A stretch of 64,000 nucleotides of DNA from Coprinellus micaceus. Lineage: Eukaryota > Basidiomycota > Agaricomycetes > Agaricales > Psathyrellaceae. Below are positions 23,530 through 35,854 of the stretch, in pieces. Location of the stretch: positions 2,976,001 to 3,040,000 of the forward strand of contig OX596338.1 in the NCBI GenBank assembly GCA_951394405.1. The letters run 5' to 3'. The position numbers and the translations under genes were made by a program. The first letter of the stretch is position 1. Each line of letters starts with the position of its first letter. The notes beneath the pieces were generated by a model that was not told where the DNA came from, made no database searches, and saw nothing but the letters and a program-made list of their open reading frames with translations.

Positions 23530-25984
23530 TCACCACTCTTTCTTGTCCTTTTCGTCGGGGTAAAGCTGTGAAGAGAGCGTATTAGACAGGAAGGTCGACC
23601 GGTCAACGGAAGGGAAGACTCACCTTTCCCGGGTTCAAAATGTTCTGGGGGTCAATAGCTTTCTTGATCTTGCGCAATAGCGCAACTGTGCTTTCTCCTA
23701 GTTCGTCGTTGAGGTAGATTTTCTTGCCGACCCCAACACCGTGCTCTCCAGTGCCTACGCTCCCGGTGGTTTAGCAAGACATCCTCAAGACGACCAATGC
23801 GGGAAACGTACATGTCCCTTCGAGTGCCAAAGCGCGATGTACCAGACGATGAACAGCGTCTTCAACCTTCTTCAACTCGTCATCATCCTTGAACAAAATG
23901 AGTGCGTGGAAGTTTCCGTCGCCAACATGCCCGACGATGGTGCTTCGGAGTTTGTGCTCAGCAAGATCCTTCTTCGTCTCCTGCACAAGTTCAGGAAGGC
24001 GAGATACTGGGACACTGCTCGCGTGTCAGTGCCTTATCCACCCCCCGTGCTACAGCACTGATAACACTCTTACCAAACATCGGTCGTCCAGCACTTATAG
24101 CCAGGATTTGCAGCCACGGTCGACATCAACGCGTACTTACGGTTCGTCCACATCTCATCTGCCTCGGCGTCAGACGCAGCAAAAGCGAAGGAGGTACTAC
24201 CGTGCTTCTTGGAGAGGCTTTTCACGATCTTTGCGGTTTCTTTGACCATGGTGGTATCACCTTGTATCTTAAAGAAGAGGGTATCAGAGACGGGGTAGGG
24301 GTGGTCGACGAAGCCAGCGTCGTTGATAGCGTGCATCACTGTTTCAAAATCTCAGGAGATATGCAGGATAGCGAAATGAGACGCTTTACTGTTATCGTCG
24401 AGCAGCTCAATGCATTCTAGAGGCAATAGTTAATGGGGGCAGATGGGGAGATCGCAAAGCACGTACGAAGATGCGATCCATAAGGAGAAGTAAGAATATC
24501 CTGAACAGCACTTACAGCATGCTGAACGGATGGGAATTGAGCCATCGCGACCTTGGTGGGCACCACCGGCGCTAGTCGCAGAATTGCTGAATAGAAGCAC
24601 CGATAATTAGACGCCGGTCGGCTTGATCCCCAAACCCTCGGCCACATTACCTTCCGTTACGATCCCGAGTGTCCCTTCCGCCCCAATGAATAACTTGGTG
24701 GTGTCGAAGCCGGCTGAGGACTTCCTGGCCCTGCTTCGCGTCTTCACGACAGAGCCGTCTGGAAGTACTGCCGTCTGAAAGGCTGGTTAGTTCCATTCGC
24801 AGCGCGTGGACGAGCTTGTCTGAACGTACGATGCTAATGAACCATTCCGATCTCGCAGTACCATATCGTACAGCGTTGGCTGCAAGGAAATTTGGTCAGT
24901 TGTATTGCTGTAAATACCGACACAGCCAGCAATACGCACTCCCGCTGCAACCGGTGCCAATCATGCCACCGATGGTCTAGACGAGCGAAAATAAACGGGG
25001 GGACATTGCGGTGAGATGACGGGACGTACCGCGCCAGGGCCCGGATCCAGCTTTGGTGCTGCATGTCATTAAAAGCTCGAGGTAGGGAGACAAGAAGAGC
25101 GTACCGGAAAAAAGAGGGGAATGCCCTTTGCCTTGAGGGTCTGGTTGATGTCTTCCCACCTTGCACCAGACTGGCAAGTCAGGTCACCATCATTGACTGC
25201 AGTAGATTGTGGGCTTCGAGTGCGAATGGGCTCTGAACTATCACCTACCATTAATGTTGATGATGCGGTCCATCCCGGACATGTCGATACAAATGTCCCC
25301 ACCAGGAATCTAGCATTGACAGTCAGTGGATATGCCTGGAAGCACGAGGAAACAAAATACCCCAGCGAAGTGACCCTCCAGACTCGTTGCTCCACTATAC
25401 GGAACCAGAGGGACATTGTACTTGCGAGCAATGTTCACGATCTTGACTACGTCTTCGGTTGAATGAGGGCGGACCTATATGATTCGTGAATTCGGTGTAA
25501 AGAAGCGCTAATACTGGGACCTACAACGACCGCGTGCGGAGATGCCGGGTGGTAAGAATGCTCGGAAGAACCATATGTCTTCAAGGATTCTGCATCCGTC
25601 GCGATGGATTTGGGATCGGGGAACGCGCGCTTAAGCTCTTCAATTGCTGATGCGATAGCTCGCTGGTCAGCAGGTCGGGCAGCTCCTTCCTCGCCCTTTC
25701 CCTAGATGTATCCTCAGATTAATTCATACAAAGTAATAGGAATGTCATACGAGAAGCTTTTCCTGAACAAGCGCCGCAGTGCCCGAAATAATCACAGCAT
25801 AGGTGATCGCCTGGAGGAACGTCCTCGTTCGGTTGGAGCCCCTGAAGTGGTTGGACCACGGGTTATAGCTCGAGTTCGCCTGTGGACTGGACTGCGTCTG
25901 CACCAGTCTCCTCGCTGCTGGGTGCGCCGGGCGCCTAACGGCAGCTCCCAGCGCCAAAGACCGAAAAGAAGCGCTCCTGAGCAT
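23530..25984 (-). CDS. DLD1: Mitochondrial D-lactate dehydrogenase (cytochrome), FAD-dependent
   Basis: The enzyme oxidises D-lactate to pyruvate and passes electrons to cytochrome c. The N-terminus (MLRSASFRSLALGAAVRR) is a mitochondrial presequence, followed by a membrane helix (FLQAITYAVIISGTAALV). The FAD-binding PCMH domain shows VVVRPHSTEDVVKIV, VPYSGATSLEGHF, GMDRII and PGPGATIGGMIGTGCSG. The FAD-oxidase C-terminal domain shows STIVGHVGDGNFHALI and TGEHGVGVGKKIYL, ending near KDKKEW with TGA 23530-23532. At least ten short introns are present. The gene is divergent from Eaf1, with 149 bp between start codons. Confidence 0.94.
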
Positions 25985-26133
25985 GACAGCGGAAGAACGA
26001 GAAGACGAGGCTGGTCGAGTGGGGGTCGCGCCTCAGTCTATTTATGGCGCCAAGAGCTGCATTTCCCACGACGCCCTTCCTGTTCTTGACCTCCATCATC
26101 TGGATTCTGGTATAAATCACTGCAGCAACAAGC

Positions 26134-29100
26134 ATGCCCAATGTGGCCAACGACGACCCCATCCAGTCGCGCGTAGCTCAGCTCGAGTAAATATAGTCTA
26201 TTGCTTGAAAATGCTGCGGATAATGACGGGCTGTGCGCAGAGCTATAGCCAGCCGAAGAAATGAGCTGCTTGGGGAGATGTACCACTTAATGCGCCAAAG
26301 GCACGGACTCAGTTCATCCAGCCAGGAGTCGGACGACGAGGAAGGGGGTCTTCAGGCTTTCTTAGACGACTTTGAGCTCCAGAAATCGTCAGTCGCCGTT
26401 TTCTCGTCCCAGAGAACTGCTAATATCAGTCCCATAAGAGATGAGAACGGCTTCATCGAACATCATGTCGAGCGCCTATTGAAATCAGCACGCGACTCTC
26501 CCGTTTCGTCAAAACTCTCCTTCAATGGCAAAGATGAATCCATTCCAGCTTCCAGAACACCATCTCGTTCCCCAAAGTCAGAACCAGTCGAGGAAAACGC
26601 GCTGAGTGGCGAGGAACGCGCAGAGGGATCAGAGGACGATCAAGACGAAATAGACCTACTGGAGCGGCCCCGAAACGCGAACGCAGAGGAAGGTACCGCC
26701 TCGCGGTCTCCCCGGGCCCCAAAAGAAGAAGTGGAACGAGAAGAGGACGACGCAGAGATGAATAAAAACGTGAAAGAGGAGGACGAAGGCATGGACTTGG
26801 ACCCAGGGTCACCAAATCCCTCTGAACTCGCGTACCCAGACTCTCCAGTCAAGGCTCAGACCCACAAGAGAACGCCCTCTACGTCTGTACCACATCCTCC
26901 TCGGCCATCTTCCTCAGTCGAACCATTACCTGCTGCATCCAGCGCCTCCCAACCAGGCGAGACAGCGGAGGCGACTGCCATTGAGGTACCTCCGCCACCT
27001 GAACGCCCAGCTCTCAAAGCAACACCTTCAGAACCCTGCATCAACCCCGCACTACTCACAAAGCACCACAACGCTATCATAATCCCGGCTCCCCTCGAAC
27101 CTTCGCTTTCCTCCGACCAATTCACGGACGCTGCAATGGCAACGCTCCCTGACCACCCACAAACTGTCGAACAGACTTCTAACAGCGTCCTCCAATACAA
27201 AATGGAATACCCCCTACCACATTCATCGATTCTACCCCCAGAGTTCAACCGCAAGAAGGCGAGCAAGCGGAAGAAGGATAGGACAGACAAATCGAAGAGC
27301 GACGACCTTCCTATGGGTTTGAACCGCTGGGCGGCTACACTCAATGCTAACCCTATATACCACCGCCTGAGGAGGTCGACGAAGTGCCTGAGTACGAAGG
27401 ATTGGACGGTGCGTTTCCCTCAAGTCTCTCGCCTGCACGAATGCTGAATCATGGGACACAGGTCGCAATCTCAGAACTCAAGCTCATCCGAACAATCGAG
27501 CGTATCGAAAAGCTTAAGCAAGAGGGTCGATGGGCTTTCAGACAGACCAAGAAGCAGCGTGGCGTCGGAGGCTTGATGAAAACGCACTGGGACTACCTCC
27601 TGGACGAGATGGTAGGTTTTACGTTAAAAGCCCGAGCTTAAATAAAGTGACTGAAAGCATGGTAGAAATGGATGCGCACGGACTTCCGCGAGGAGCGGAA
27701 ATGGAAGCACGCAGTGGCGTACCAACTGTCGACCTCCGTCCTGGAGTGGCATGCACTCGGTTCGTGGGACGAGAGGGTCGAGCATGGCGTTTGCGTCAAG
27801 TGGAAGCCTATTCAAGAGGATGAGGGGATGGCGGAACGGGGAGAGGGCGAGGAAGTTGACATGGAGGCTGACTTGGATAATTTGGACGCGGATGGGACGA
27901 CGGAACCTCAAGATTCTGGCCGCAGCTCGCGCCTTGCCGCCAACTACGCGTCCGATGAGGAGGATGAGGACATGGAGGATGATGGCGCTACGGATCCCAA
28001 GGACGTGGTCAACCCACTGAGCACTGCCGAGGATCTCGAGGGTGCCATGGACGAGGAGACGAAGACCCGGGAATTGGAGAAGGCTCAGGCGGAGATTCGG
28101 GAAGCCGATGAAAAGCATCTGAAGAAAGAGGACACGGATGATGGCTCAGCGCTAAAGGACAACGACGCTGCGGTGAAGGATAGGACCCAGGGAGGGGCAG
28201 TTGAGCCTGAAATCGCGGGGTTGAAATCGTCGTCGAAGGACCCTATGCTGGGTTCCAAGTCAAGCTCGCATTCGTTGAACGGAGATGCGGAAGATAGCAA
28301 GTCCAACTCGGCCAAGGCTAAGATCAGCGCATACGCCCCCATGCGGGAGAAGATTGTCTATAGCTCTTCGGACAAGCTTTTCATCGGTCCCGACGACGTC
28401 GAAGGGTTCGTACACGCCGAGAACTCAGATAGCATCGCCGAGTACGGCGTCTTCCACGCCCTCGGACTCAACACCCTCTTTCCCGAGCTCCAGCCCTTCG
28501 GTATGCTGGACGTTGCGCCCCCTGTGGTCCCCGAGCCTGGTGGGAAGAAGCGGTCGAGTCGCAGTGCGGATAAGGACGACCCCAATAAACGCGTGGAAGA
28601 GACCAACTACACGAAGATCATGCCCGCGGGGATGTTCATGACTGTGAAGCCGACTTTGTTGGGTCCTCTGCAGCCTGCGAAGAATTTCAAGGACGGGAAG
28701 TGGATCCCGATGGAGGAGTATGCGGTTGGCCCAGATGTGGACTCGACGGGTCGGATCACTGAGGAAAGCTTGTGTGGTGGGTTCTCACTAATGAGGGGAT
28801 TGTCTGGACAGCTCTAAATTTCATCCACAGAACTATTCGATTTCAAGGTCAAGACGAGCAAAGGCGACGGTCTCCAAGCTCGGAATGCCACGCAGCGCGG
28901 CCACGACCAGTACTGGAGCACGAACGATGACCTCCTACTCAAATCACTCATCGATAGGTATCCAGGCAACTGGAACCTCATCGCAGAGTGTTTCAACGGT
29001 GCGCGACTGACTACCCCGTCCGATCGGAAGTCTGGGTCGGATTGTCAAGACCGGTGGAGGGCGAAATGGGCGAGCGATTTGCAGGCGAAGAGTTTGCAAG

Positions 29101-30407
29101 CGCATGACACTGTCCCTGCTGACGACGACGATAACGGGAATCCGAATGTTACGGCGTCTACAAGTTCGACGTCGATGACAACGCGTGGGCATAAGCGAAT
29201 GGCGAGTTCGAGCACGTCTAATCAGCAGGCGCCGTCGATTGCTGCTGGGAGTGAGCCTAAGAAGAGGAGGCGGCACTTTTTGATTCAGGAGACGATGAGG
29301 AGAGCTGGGAAGAAGAGGCAGGAACACGCGCAGAAGATGTTGGGTGAGTAAAGTAGTTTGTTAGACAGGTTGTTTGACGAGGCGACTGACTTTATCCGTT
29401 GTAGTGAATCAACGGAAGCCACCTGCTCAGATGCACGACACGCATTTACAGCTTCACAAGCTCCCGAAACTCACACCAGCGGAGCTGAGCCGCCAGAAGG
29501 CCGAGCGGGACGCTGCCCAAATGCTGGAACTGCAGAAAGCGAGGGCCAAGCAAGACGACCTGGCTAGGGCACGACTGGTTAGCATTTGCTTGGATTACCC
29601 GAGGTTCGGATATTTCATTAATGTGTTTCACCCAAGACACCCCAAGCCGCCGCGGCACTGGTAGCGGCCCAGCAACAAGCCGCTCAGCAAGCCCAACAAC
29701 AGCAGGCCCAGCAACCTCAGCAGCAGGCTCAAGGAGGGCAGGCGACGCCAAGCGTGCCACTGACGCCCGCACAACATCAGATGCTCCTGCAGCAGGCAGC
29801 AGCGGCGCAAGCCCAAGCCAACCAAGTGAACCAAGCCGTGCAAGGAGGCCAAGGCCAAGCGGGACCTAGCCGGACGGGGGCACAGGGCAACGTAAACATA
29901 ACGCGAATATCGACGCCCAGTGCGCCGCCCGGGGTGGGGGGTTCGCGGCTGACGAGCCAGCAGATCATGCAGCTGCAAGCTGTCCAGCAGCAGCAGCAGC
30001 GGTCGCTGAGCCAGCAGATGGCGAACGGGGCGGTGAACGGCACGGGTGTAAATGGCAACGCGGCAGGCAGCGCTGTCAACCGAGATCCCACTGCCTCGCC
30101 AGCACAACATGGGCTGAATTCGCCGCACCTTCCGGCGAACTCTCCCTCGCCGGGGCCAGGGGTGGTACAGACGGCCTCCCAAGGCCAGCAGGCGATGAGG
30201 GCCGGAAATCATTACCTGAATACGACCCAGTACACGCCGGAGCAACTCCAGGCGGTGAGGCTGCAAATGATGGTGAGCGGGACCTTTGTAGTGCTTAGAT
30301 GACCCCCTGACAGTTCATAGATCCACCAGCAGCAACAACAAGCCCAGCGTTTGCAGCAGGAGGCCGCCCAGAGCGGGCAGGGTGCGAGCCAGCCGAACCA
30401 AGGATGA
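26134..30407 (+). CDS. EAF1: Eaf1/Vid21 scaffold subunit of the NuA4 histone acetyltransferase
   Basis: Exon 1 (26134-26186) encodes MPNVANDDPIQSRVAQLE and joins in phase over a 54-nt intron to AIASRRNELLGEMYHLMRQ. A long acidic, disordered region follows. The HSA domain (KLIRTIERIEKLKQEGRW, HWDYLLDEM, REERKWKHAVAYQLS; about 27480-27790) is the docking site for actin and Arp4 in NuA4. A Myb/SANT-like domain comes next (QYWSTNDDLLLKSLIDRYPG, then NWNLIAECFNG, then DCQDRWRAKW; about 28900-29080). The tail is Gln/Ala-rich and ends QPNQG at 30405-30407. HSA plus Myb plus a Q-rich tail without an ATPase motor identifies Eaf1 rather than Swr1 or Ino80. Confidence 0.9.
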
Positions 30408-30589
30408 GGGTAGATAGCGTTGTAGAAGTGAATAGACATGATTGACGCTGCCAAGAAAGGCTTGATGTTGCCTTGGGTGGGAGAGTTGCCTGATTTGGGT
30501 GGACGTCCAACTCCGACAGCGACCGATTTGACGTGTGTGGTGGATGTTCTGCACCTTGTCTCTGTCCCTCTCCTTCCTTTACCTCCGCC

Positions 30590-33413
30590 ATGGCCAGCCA
30601 CGGCCAGCCATCAGCCAACATTGCGTATGACCCCCTTCCTTTAACAACCGAGGACCATGGCTCCAATGCCCTCTACAACGCCCCTCCCTCCCCCGATCCA
30701 AGGCTCACCTCCTTTCACGACAACAACATGCAGCCCGGTCTCCTTCCAGACGAGACCTCCGCAATTCCAACAGGCGCTGCCCAGCCCAGGTTCATGGCCG
30801 CACCCCTCTACGACCAGGGCGGCAGCATAACCCGCGACTCCTTCGCCTCCAACTCCATACATGGCGGCCAACAGTCAGAGTACGGCTCCGTCTACGCCCT
30901 CAACGATACCCGAGGCGGCCCCTACCGCGACGACCCCAATGGAGACGGCTTCAGAGACAGCATGCCCATGTCGCCAGTCGGCCATTCGCGTGCCCTCAAC
31001 GAGAAGAACGACGTGTACGCCGCGCCCAAGCAGAAGTCGCGCAAGACCATGCTTATTGTTGCTGCCGTCGTCGCCCTCCTTCTCATCGCTGCAGCCGTCA
31101 TCGTACCCGTGTACTTCACAGTCATCAAGCCCAAGAACAACGCCGCAGACAGCTCGTCGCCCTCGTCCGATGGCAAGGATCATACGGGCACCGCCAAGCC
31201 GACAGCCACAAAGACCCCGGAGAACGTCGTCACTGGCGGCGATGGCTCGACTATTACGATGGAGAATGGCGAAACCTTCACCTACCGCAACAAGTTCGGT
31301 GGCTACTGGTACTACGATCCTAACGATCCTTATAGTGGCAGTGGCAAGGCCCAGTCGTGGACACCCGCTATCAACGAGACCTTTAATTATGGCATCGACA
31401 AAATCAGGGGGTGCGTTCCCAGCCGTTCGCATCCTCCCAGCGATACTCATCTTGCCCGCAACCCCATAGCGTCAACGTCGGTGGTTGGTTGAATCCTGAA
31501 CCTGTACGTCACCTTCCTTTTTCCCGTAGTAATCTTGGCCCTGTATACTCATGACTTCTTCTCTAGTTCATGCAAGTCGTTCTTTCCCACACCCCTTCAT
31601 GCCCAATTGACCATTCTCTAGTGCCCCCGCCCTGTATCAAAAGTACCTCCCTCGTGCCGTCGATGAATGGACACTCACCACGCTGATGGCTGCCGACACG
31701 GCTGGTGGAGGTTTGAAGCAGATGGAGGATCATTACCAGACATTCATTGTGTGTCATTTCCCACTGTTCCTCGTTTGGTGTGCGATGTACTGATCTTACC
31801 TCCGTTCCCCAGACCGAAAAGGATTTCGCTGAAATCGCTGGTGCTGGACTCAACTACGTTCGAGTTCCTATCGGTTACTGGGCTGTCGAGAAGCGCTCCA
31901 ACGAGCCATATCTCGAGGGTGTCTCTTGGGAGTATGTAGTCCATCTCATGCGATGTAGCCCGCTGATCAAACTTGCCGCCACAGGTACTTCTTGAAAGCC
32001 ATCAAGTGGGCACGCAAGTACGGTCTCCGAATCAACTTGGATCTCCACGCTGTCCCTGGAAGTCAGAACGGATGGAACCACTCTGGACGGCTCGGGGGTA
32101 TCGGTTTCCTCATGGGCCCTATGGGTTACGCCAACGCTCAGCGAACATTGAACGTCATTCGCGTCCTCGCCGAGTTCATCTCGCAGCCCCAGTACAAGGA
32201 TGTCGTTTCGATGTTTGGTATCCTCAACGAGCCTTCAGGATCGCCCAACATTGGCCAGCAGCAGCTCGCATCCTTGTACGTTTTGTCTCATTCCAATAGC
32301 AAAAACACGATACTAATCTCGCTCGCAGCTACTTCGAAGCCTACAACATTGTTCGCCAGGCTGGTGGTGGCAGCGGAGCCGACAAGGGTGTCTGGATCTC
32401 ATTGCACGATGGCTTCTTGTCCCGGCAATCGTGGTTCAACCTGTTCCCCAACGCTGACCGTGTTAGCTTGGACTCCCACCCTTACCTCGCCTTCGGTGGC
32501 CAGTCCGATGCTCCCATGTCTTCTTATGCCAACACCCCCTGCACAGCATGGGGCGCGTCGATCAACGAGACCATGGCTGGATTTGGGCTGTTCAACGCCG
32601 GAGAGTTCAGTAATGCCGTCACCGACTGTGGTCTTTTCCTCAACGAAGTTGGGGAGGGTACCAGGTACGAAGGGACGTATACCAAGGCACCTACTACGAG
32701 GGTGGGAAGCTGCACGCCATGGACCGATTGGCAAAATTACACTCCCCAGATGAAGGCCGAGATCAAGCAGTTCGCTTTGGCTTCCATGGATGCTCTTCAG
32801 GTAGGCTTCTCGTTTTTATTTTACCCCGTCTCAAGCTGACCTTGTGCAGAATTACTTCTTCTGGACCTGGAAAATCGGCAACTCCTCCGAGACTGGCGTC
32901 GTCGAAACCCCCGCTTGGTCGTACCAACTTGGTCTGGAGAACGGCTGGATGCCTGAAAACCCCCGTGAGGCCGACGGCACTTGTGGAAACACCGATCCCT
33001 GGACGCCTCCCCTCCAACCCTGGCAGCTTGGTGGCGCTGGCGCCGGCAACATCCCCGCCTCGGTTACTGCGCAATACGGATGGCCTCCAGCCTCGATCAG
33101 CCGTGGTGCTGCAGTTGCCGACATGCTCGCGTACACGCCCACTGGAACCATCCTCACGCTCACCGCGAGCACGGTGACGGCTGCGAGTGGGGAGCATGTC
33201 ACGCAGACTGCGGACCCTGGCAATGGATGGAATAACGCGGCGGACAACGCGCCGATGTACGTCGAGGTTTCTGGGTGTACGTATCTTGACCCTTGGGTTG
33301 ACCCTGGTACTGCTAACCCTGGTGCATGTGCTGGAGCGGCTGCTATCAACCGTCGTGCCCCTGCCCCTGCGCCTATACCCAACCCCCTCATTACCCCTCC
33401 CCCTACGGCGTGA
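30590..33413 (+). CDS. Membrane-anchored GH5 exo-beta-1,3-glucanase
   Basis: The protein has a cytosolic disordered head of about 150 residues, one membrane helix (MLIVAAVVALLLIAAAVIV, about residues 153-172) and a large outer domain, a type II topology as in fungal Exg2/ExgD proteins. GH5 subfamily 9 features are visible: RGVNVGGWL, NYVRVPIGYWA, LDLHAVPGSQNGWNHSG, the acid/base Glu in GILNEP, SLDSHPYLAF, the likely nucleophile Glu in AGEFSNAVTDC, and YFFWTWKIGNSS. The start has a CCGCCATGG context. The tail is Ala/Pro-rich and ends at 33413. The probable role is trimming cell wall glucan at the plasma membrane. Confidence 0.94.
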
Positions 33414-34113
33414 TGATGATGGATATCCACGCACCTCTTCATCGCGTTCTTTACGAAGCTCCACGACGGACATCACTCTCGGCTTTTGGCTTTCGCATTC
33501 TTGCATACCAACCCACTCACCCATCTAATGCATATAGTAGTGGATAATCTTCAGGCATCCAATCCTAGTCTTATAGCATAGCATCACCACGCACACTGAC
33601 TGCTTTTGCTTCTCGCACCTCCCTCACATTATATACATGCCGTGTACACAGTAGCCTTCTTTTAGTGGTCTCTTTGGGATCAAGGACGCTTTTTCTCCAC
33701 TCCCTCTTTGTTTTCGTATTCGCGTATTGGACTATTATTTGGATCGAACCTTTGCCTTTTTTGTTTTGCCATGTTCGAAGCCGCTTCTTGCCCCACGCGC
33801 GGCAGGAAGCGGCTTCGAGCATATACTCACACTCGTTGCCTACGATCGGTTACATCAATCGCTGTCCTTACGTATTCTCAGCTATAATACAAGCATCCAG
33901 AGATGGAATAAGTAACATTTATCGATGAAGCACCCCCCCTTCCGTGTGGAACTGTGCTTCGATTGTCAACGGTTCCCTCTGTTCTATGACCCCAAGTGGA
34001 CTTGGCAGTGACAGAAGAAGGATCGATGAAGTGCGCGTGGTGAGCTCATGGTACATTGTCAGAAGGCGTAGGCCGGGTGGTTCGATGCAGCACTTGGCAG
34101 CAGCCGTGTTTGT
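33414..34113. other. Intergenic region with a strong hairpin
   Basis: About 0.7 kb lies between the stop codons of two convergent genes. Its main content is the inverted repeat at 33771-33822. No coding gene was recognised; short frames on the plus strand near 33665-33928 look incidental. Confidence 0.6.
33771..33822 (+). repeat. 22-bp inverted repeat with 8-nt loop (hairpin)
   Basis: Arms at 33771-33792 and 33801-33822 are complementary over 22 positions apart from two sites. At both exceptions a U faces a G in plus-strand RNA, so the whole stem can pair in a transcript read left to right. The loop is 33793-33800. It lies about 360 bp after the GH5 stop codon. Confidence 0.9.
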
Positions 34114-34485
34114 TTAGTGCTCCCCGCTGGTGGTAGCGTATCGATCCTCCAAGTCTTCTTGGCCCCCAAACCCAGCCTCGTAGGGTCTATCCTCCCGAGG
34201 AACTGTGGTTGCCTCGTTGGAGGACGTAGATGTAGACTCGCCGAGCTTGGCGCGGATGGCCTCGAGTTGTTCACGTTCCTATATGCAGCGGATTGAGGTG
34301 ACAACATCCTTTTTGTCTCGAGGCGTCTCATTTCGTACCTTGTCATTAATGTAGCTCGCTTCTGAAGCGCTCTCGCGGTCTTTCCAGGTCTTATCCTGTA
34401 GAGATGGAGACGGATGTCATTGGGTGTCCACCGGGATAGGAAAGGAGCTTCCGGAACGTACTTGGGCAGTGGATCCTGAGGACAT
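34114..34485 (-). CDS. Small IF1-like (mitochondrial ATPase inhibitor family) protein
   Basis: Three exons splice in phase to about 81 residues: MSSGSTAQ, then DKTWKDRESASEASYINDK, then EREQLEAIRAKLGES and an acidic tail ending TSGEH. The pattern DRExAxExxYxxxKExEQLxxxRxKL resembles the minimal inhibitory helix of IF1, which blocks ATP hydrolysis by F1 when the proton gradient collapses. There is no clear presequence and no long C-terminal coiled coil, so it could instead be an unrelated small helical protein. Introns have GTACG donors and clean CAG/TAG acceptors, which supports a real gene. Confidence 0.55.
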
Positions 34486-34707
34486 GGTGGTGGTTACGGG
34501 CTGAAAGTGGGTTGCGCAGTAATGCGGGTCGGAGGCTCCAGGCGCCTATCGATGACGTCACCGTGTCGGTGGGGCGTTTTGACGCGCGTCTAAGACGTCC
34601 CAATACAAATGGTTTACAATTGAGGTCGAGCGTGACTACAGATTTTCCTTATACACTCCCCTTTTACACTCGCCACTAAATTAACTGTCATCATCTTTGT
34701 TTCACCC

Positions 34708-35854
34708 TCAGGCCGTCGCCGTAGGCTTCAACTTGGCCACCAAGTCCTTCACGAGCGAGCTCTCCTTGATCCACTCCTTGTACTTCTTCGCGGCAGGGTG
34801 GATGGAGAAGGTCTGGTCGACGTCCTGAATGTTACGAAATCGGTGAGTATGTCGGCTCAGACATCGGCTGTGGGGAACGGGTGCTTACTCGGTAGCCGCT
34901 GTCAGGACCAGCACGGGCGACGAACTCCCAGGAGAGGTACATGAGCTCGGCGGCAGGGTGAGGGGCGTGTCTGGATGCCTCGAACTGCTCGGGGGTTAGC
35001 TCAAGCGCGAGGCTGGACTTCTCGCCGGTGACCTCGCTGAATTGGCCAACGATGTCGCGCAGGCTGAGGAACTCTACGGCAATCTTGATCTTGGCGCCTG
35101 TACCGATACACCCGTAAGCGTTATGCTACTGGGGAGAGGAAATGAGTCTCATTAGGCGTACCTGCGTATTTGGCCGGTTCGCGGAACGCAGGGACGACCC
35201 AACCGCCAAGGTCAGCGACGGAGAAGGCGAAGATGGGCTTGTCGGGGAGGAAGCCCACGGTCCAGTTGAATCCCTTCTCCTCATCGTACGCGGGCGCGAA
35301 GAAGCTCGTCCAGAAGTTCTCGTAGTACATCGGGATGTAGACGAAGGTATAGGGGATGCCCGACGCGATGACCTTGTCCTCGATCTCGGACTTGGACGTC
35401 CAGCTGATGGCCTTGCACTCGCCCTCCCTGCCCTCGACAGTCGACCACACAAGGTGCTGAACGTTGTTGGCCTTGGCCGCCTCGACGATGTTCTTGCCGT
35501 GGAGTTGCTCGGCCTCGTATCCGTGCTCGTAGAACTGCGTCAGGCCGAAAACGCCCCAAGCGCCCTTGAACGCGGCGGTGACCTCATCGAGGTTGGAGAG
35601 GTCGGCCTGGACGACTTCGACGCCTTTGGCTTGGAGCGCTTTGGAGGCTTCTGAAGAAGTGTTGCGAGAGACACCGCGAATCGTGAAGGTGCCGGCGGGT
35701 TCCTTGAGAAGCCAGTCGACAACGGAGCCACCCTGTCTGCGCAAAGGGTGATCATTAGGGATCGACCATCAAAGCAACTTCGTTGTGGGAAGAGAAGAAA
35801 GGATGGGAACACATACTGGCCAGTTGCGCCGGTTACGACAATGAGCTTGGACAT
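34708..35854 (-). CDS. NmrA-like NAD(P)-binding protein
   Basis: The N-terminus MSKLIVVTGATGQ is a Rossmann nucleotide-binding loop of the GxxGxxG type, completed across the first intron by GGSVVDWLL. Then come TIRGVSRNTSSEASKALQ, VQADLSNLDEVTAAFKGAWG and HLVWSTVEG, which match NmrA/HSCARG atypical short-chain dehydrogenases. The C-terminal half (KIKIAVEFLSLRDIVGQFSE, then ELMYLSWEFV) ends LKPTATA with TGA 34708-34710. Such proteins act as redox sensors or reductases; the substrate here is unknown. It is the last gene before a 1.9 kb gene-free stretch. Confidence 0.9.

Noticed and set aside
25935..26162. Minus-strand frame with a hydrophobic start (MGSSLATLGMLVAAVIY) between Dld1 and Eaf1
   Set aside because: It overlaps the first Eaf1 exon on the opposite strand and the Dld1 5' end, has no motif, and the Eaf1 exon gives a much better protein continuation.
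29628..30266. 212-codon minus-strand frame, Leu/Arg-rich
   Set aside because: It is the antisense of the Gln/Ala-rich Eaf1 tail, which opens long frames on the other strand by composition.
30438..30644. 68-codon frame overlapping the GH5 start, possible upstream ORF
   Set aside because: It would be an overlapping uORF only if transcription starts before 30438, for which the sequence gives no evidence.
32763..33524. 253-codon minus-strand frame
   Set aside because: It lies antisense to the GH5 catalytic exons, has no start context and no known domain.
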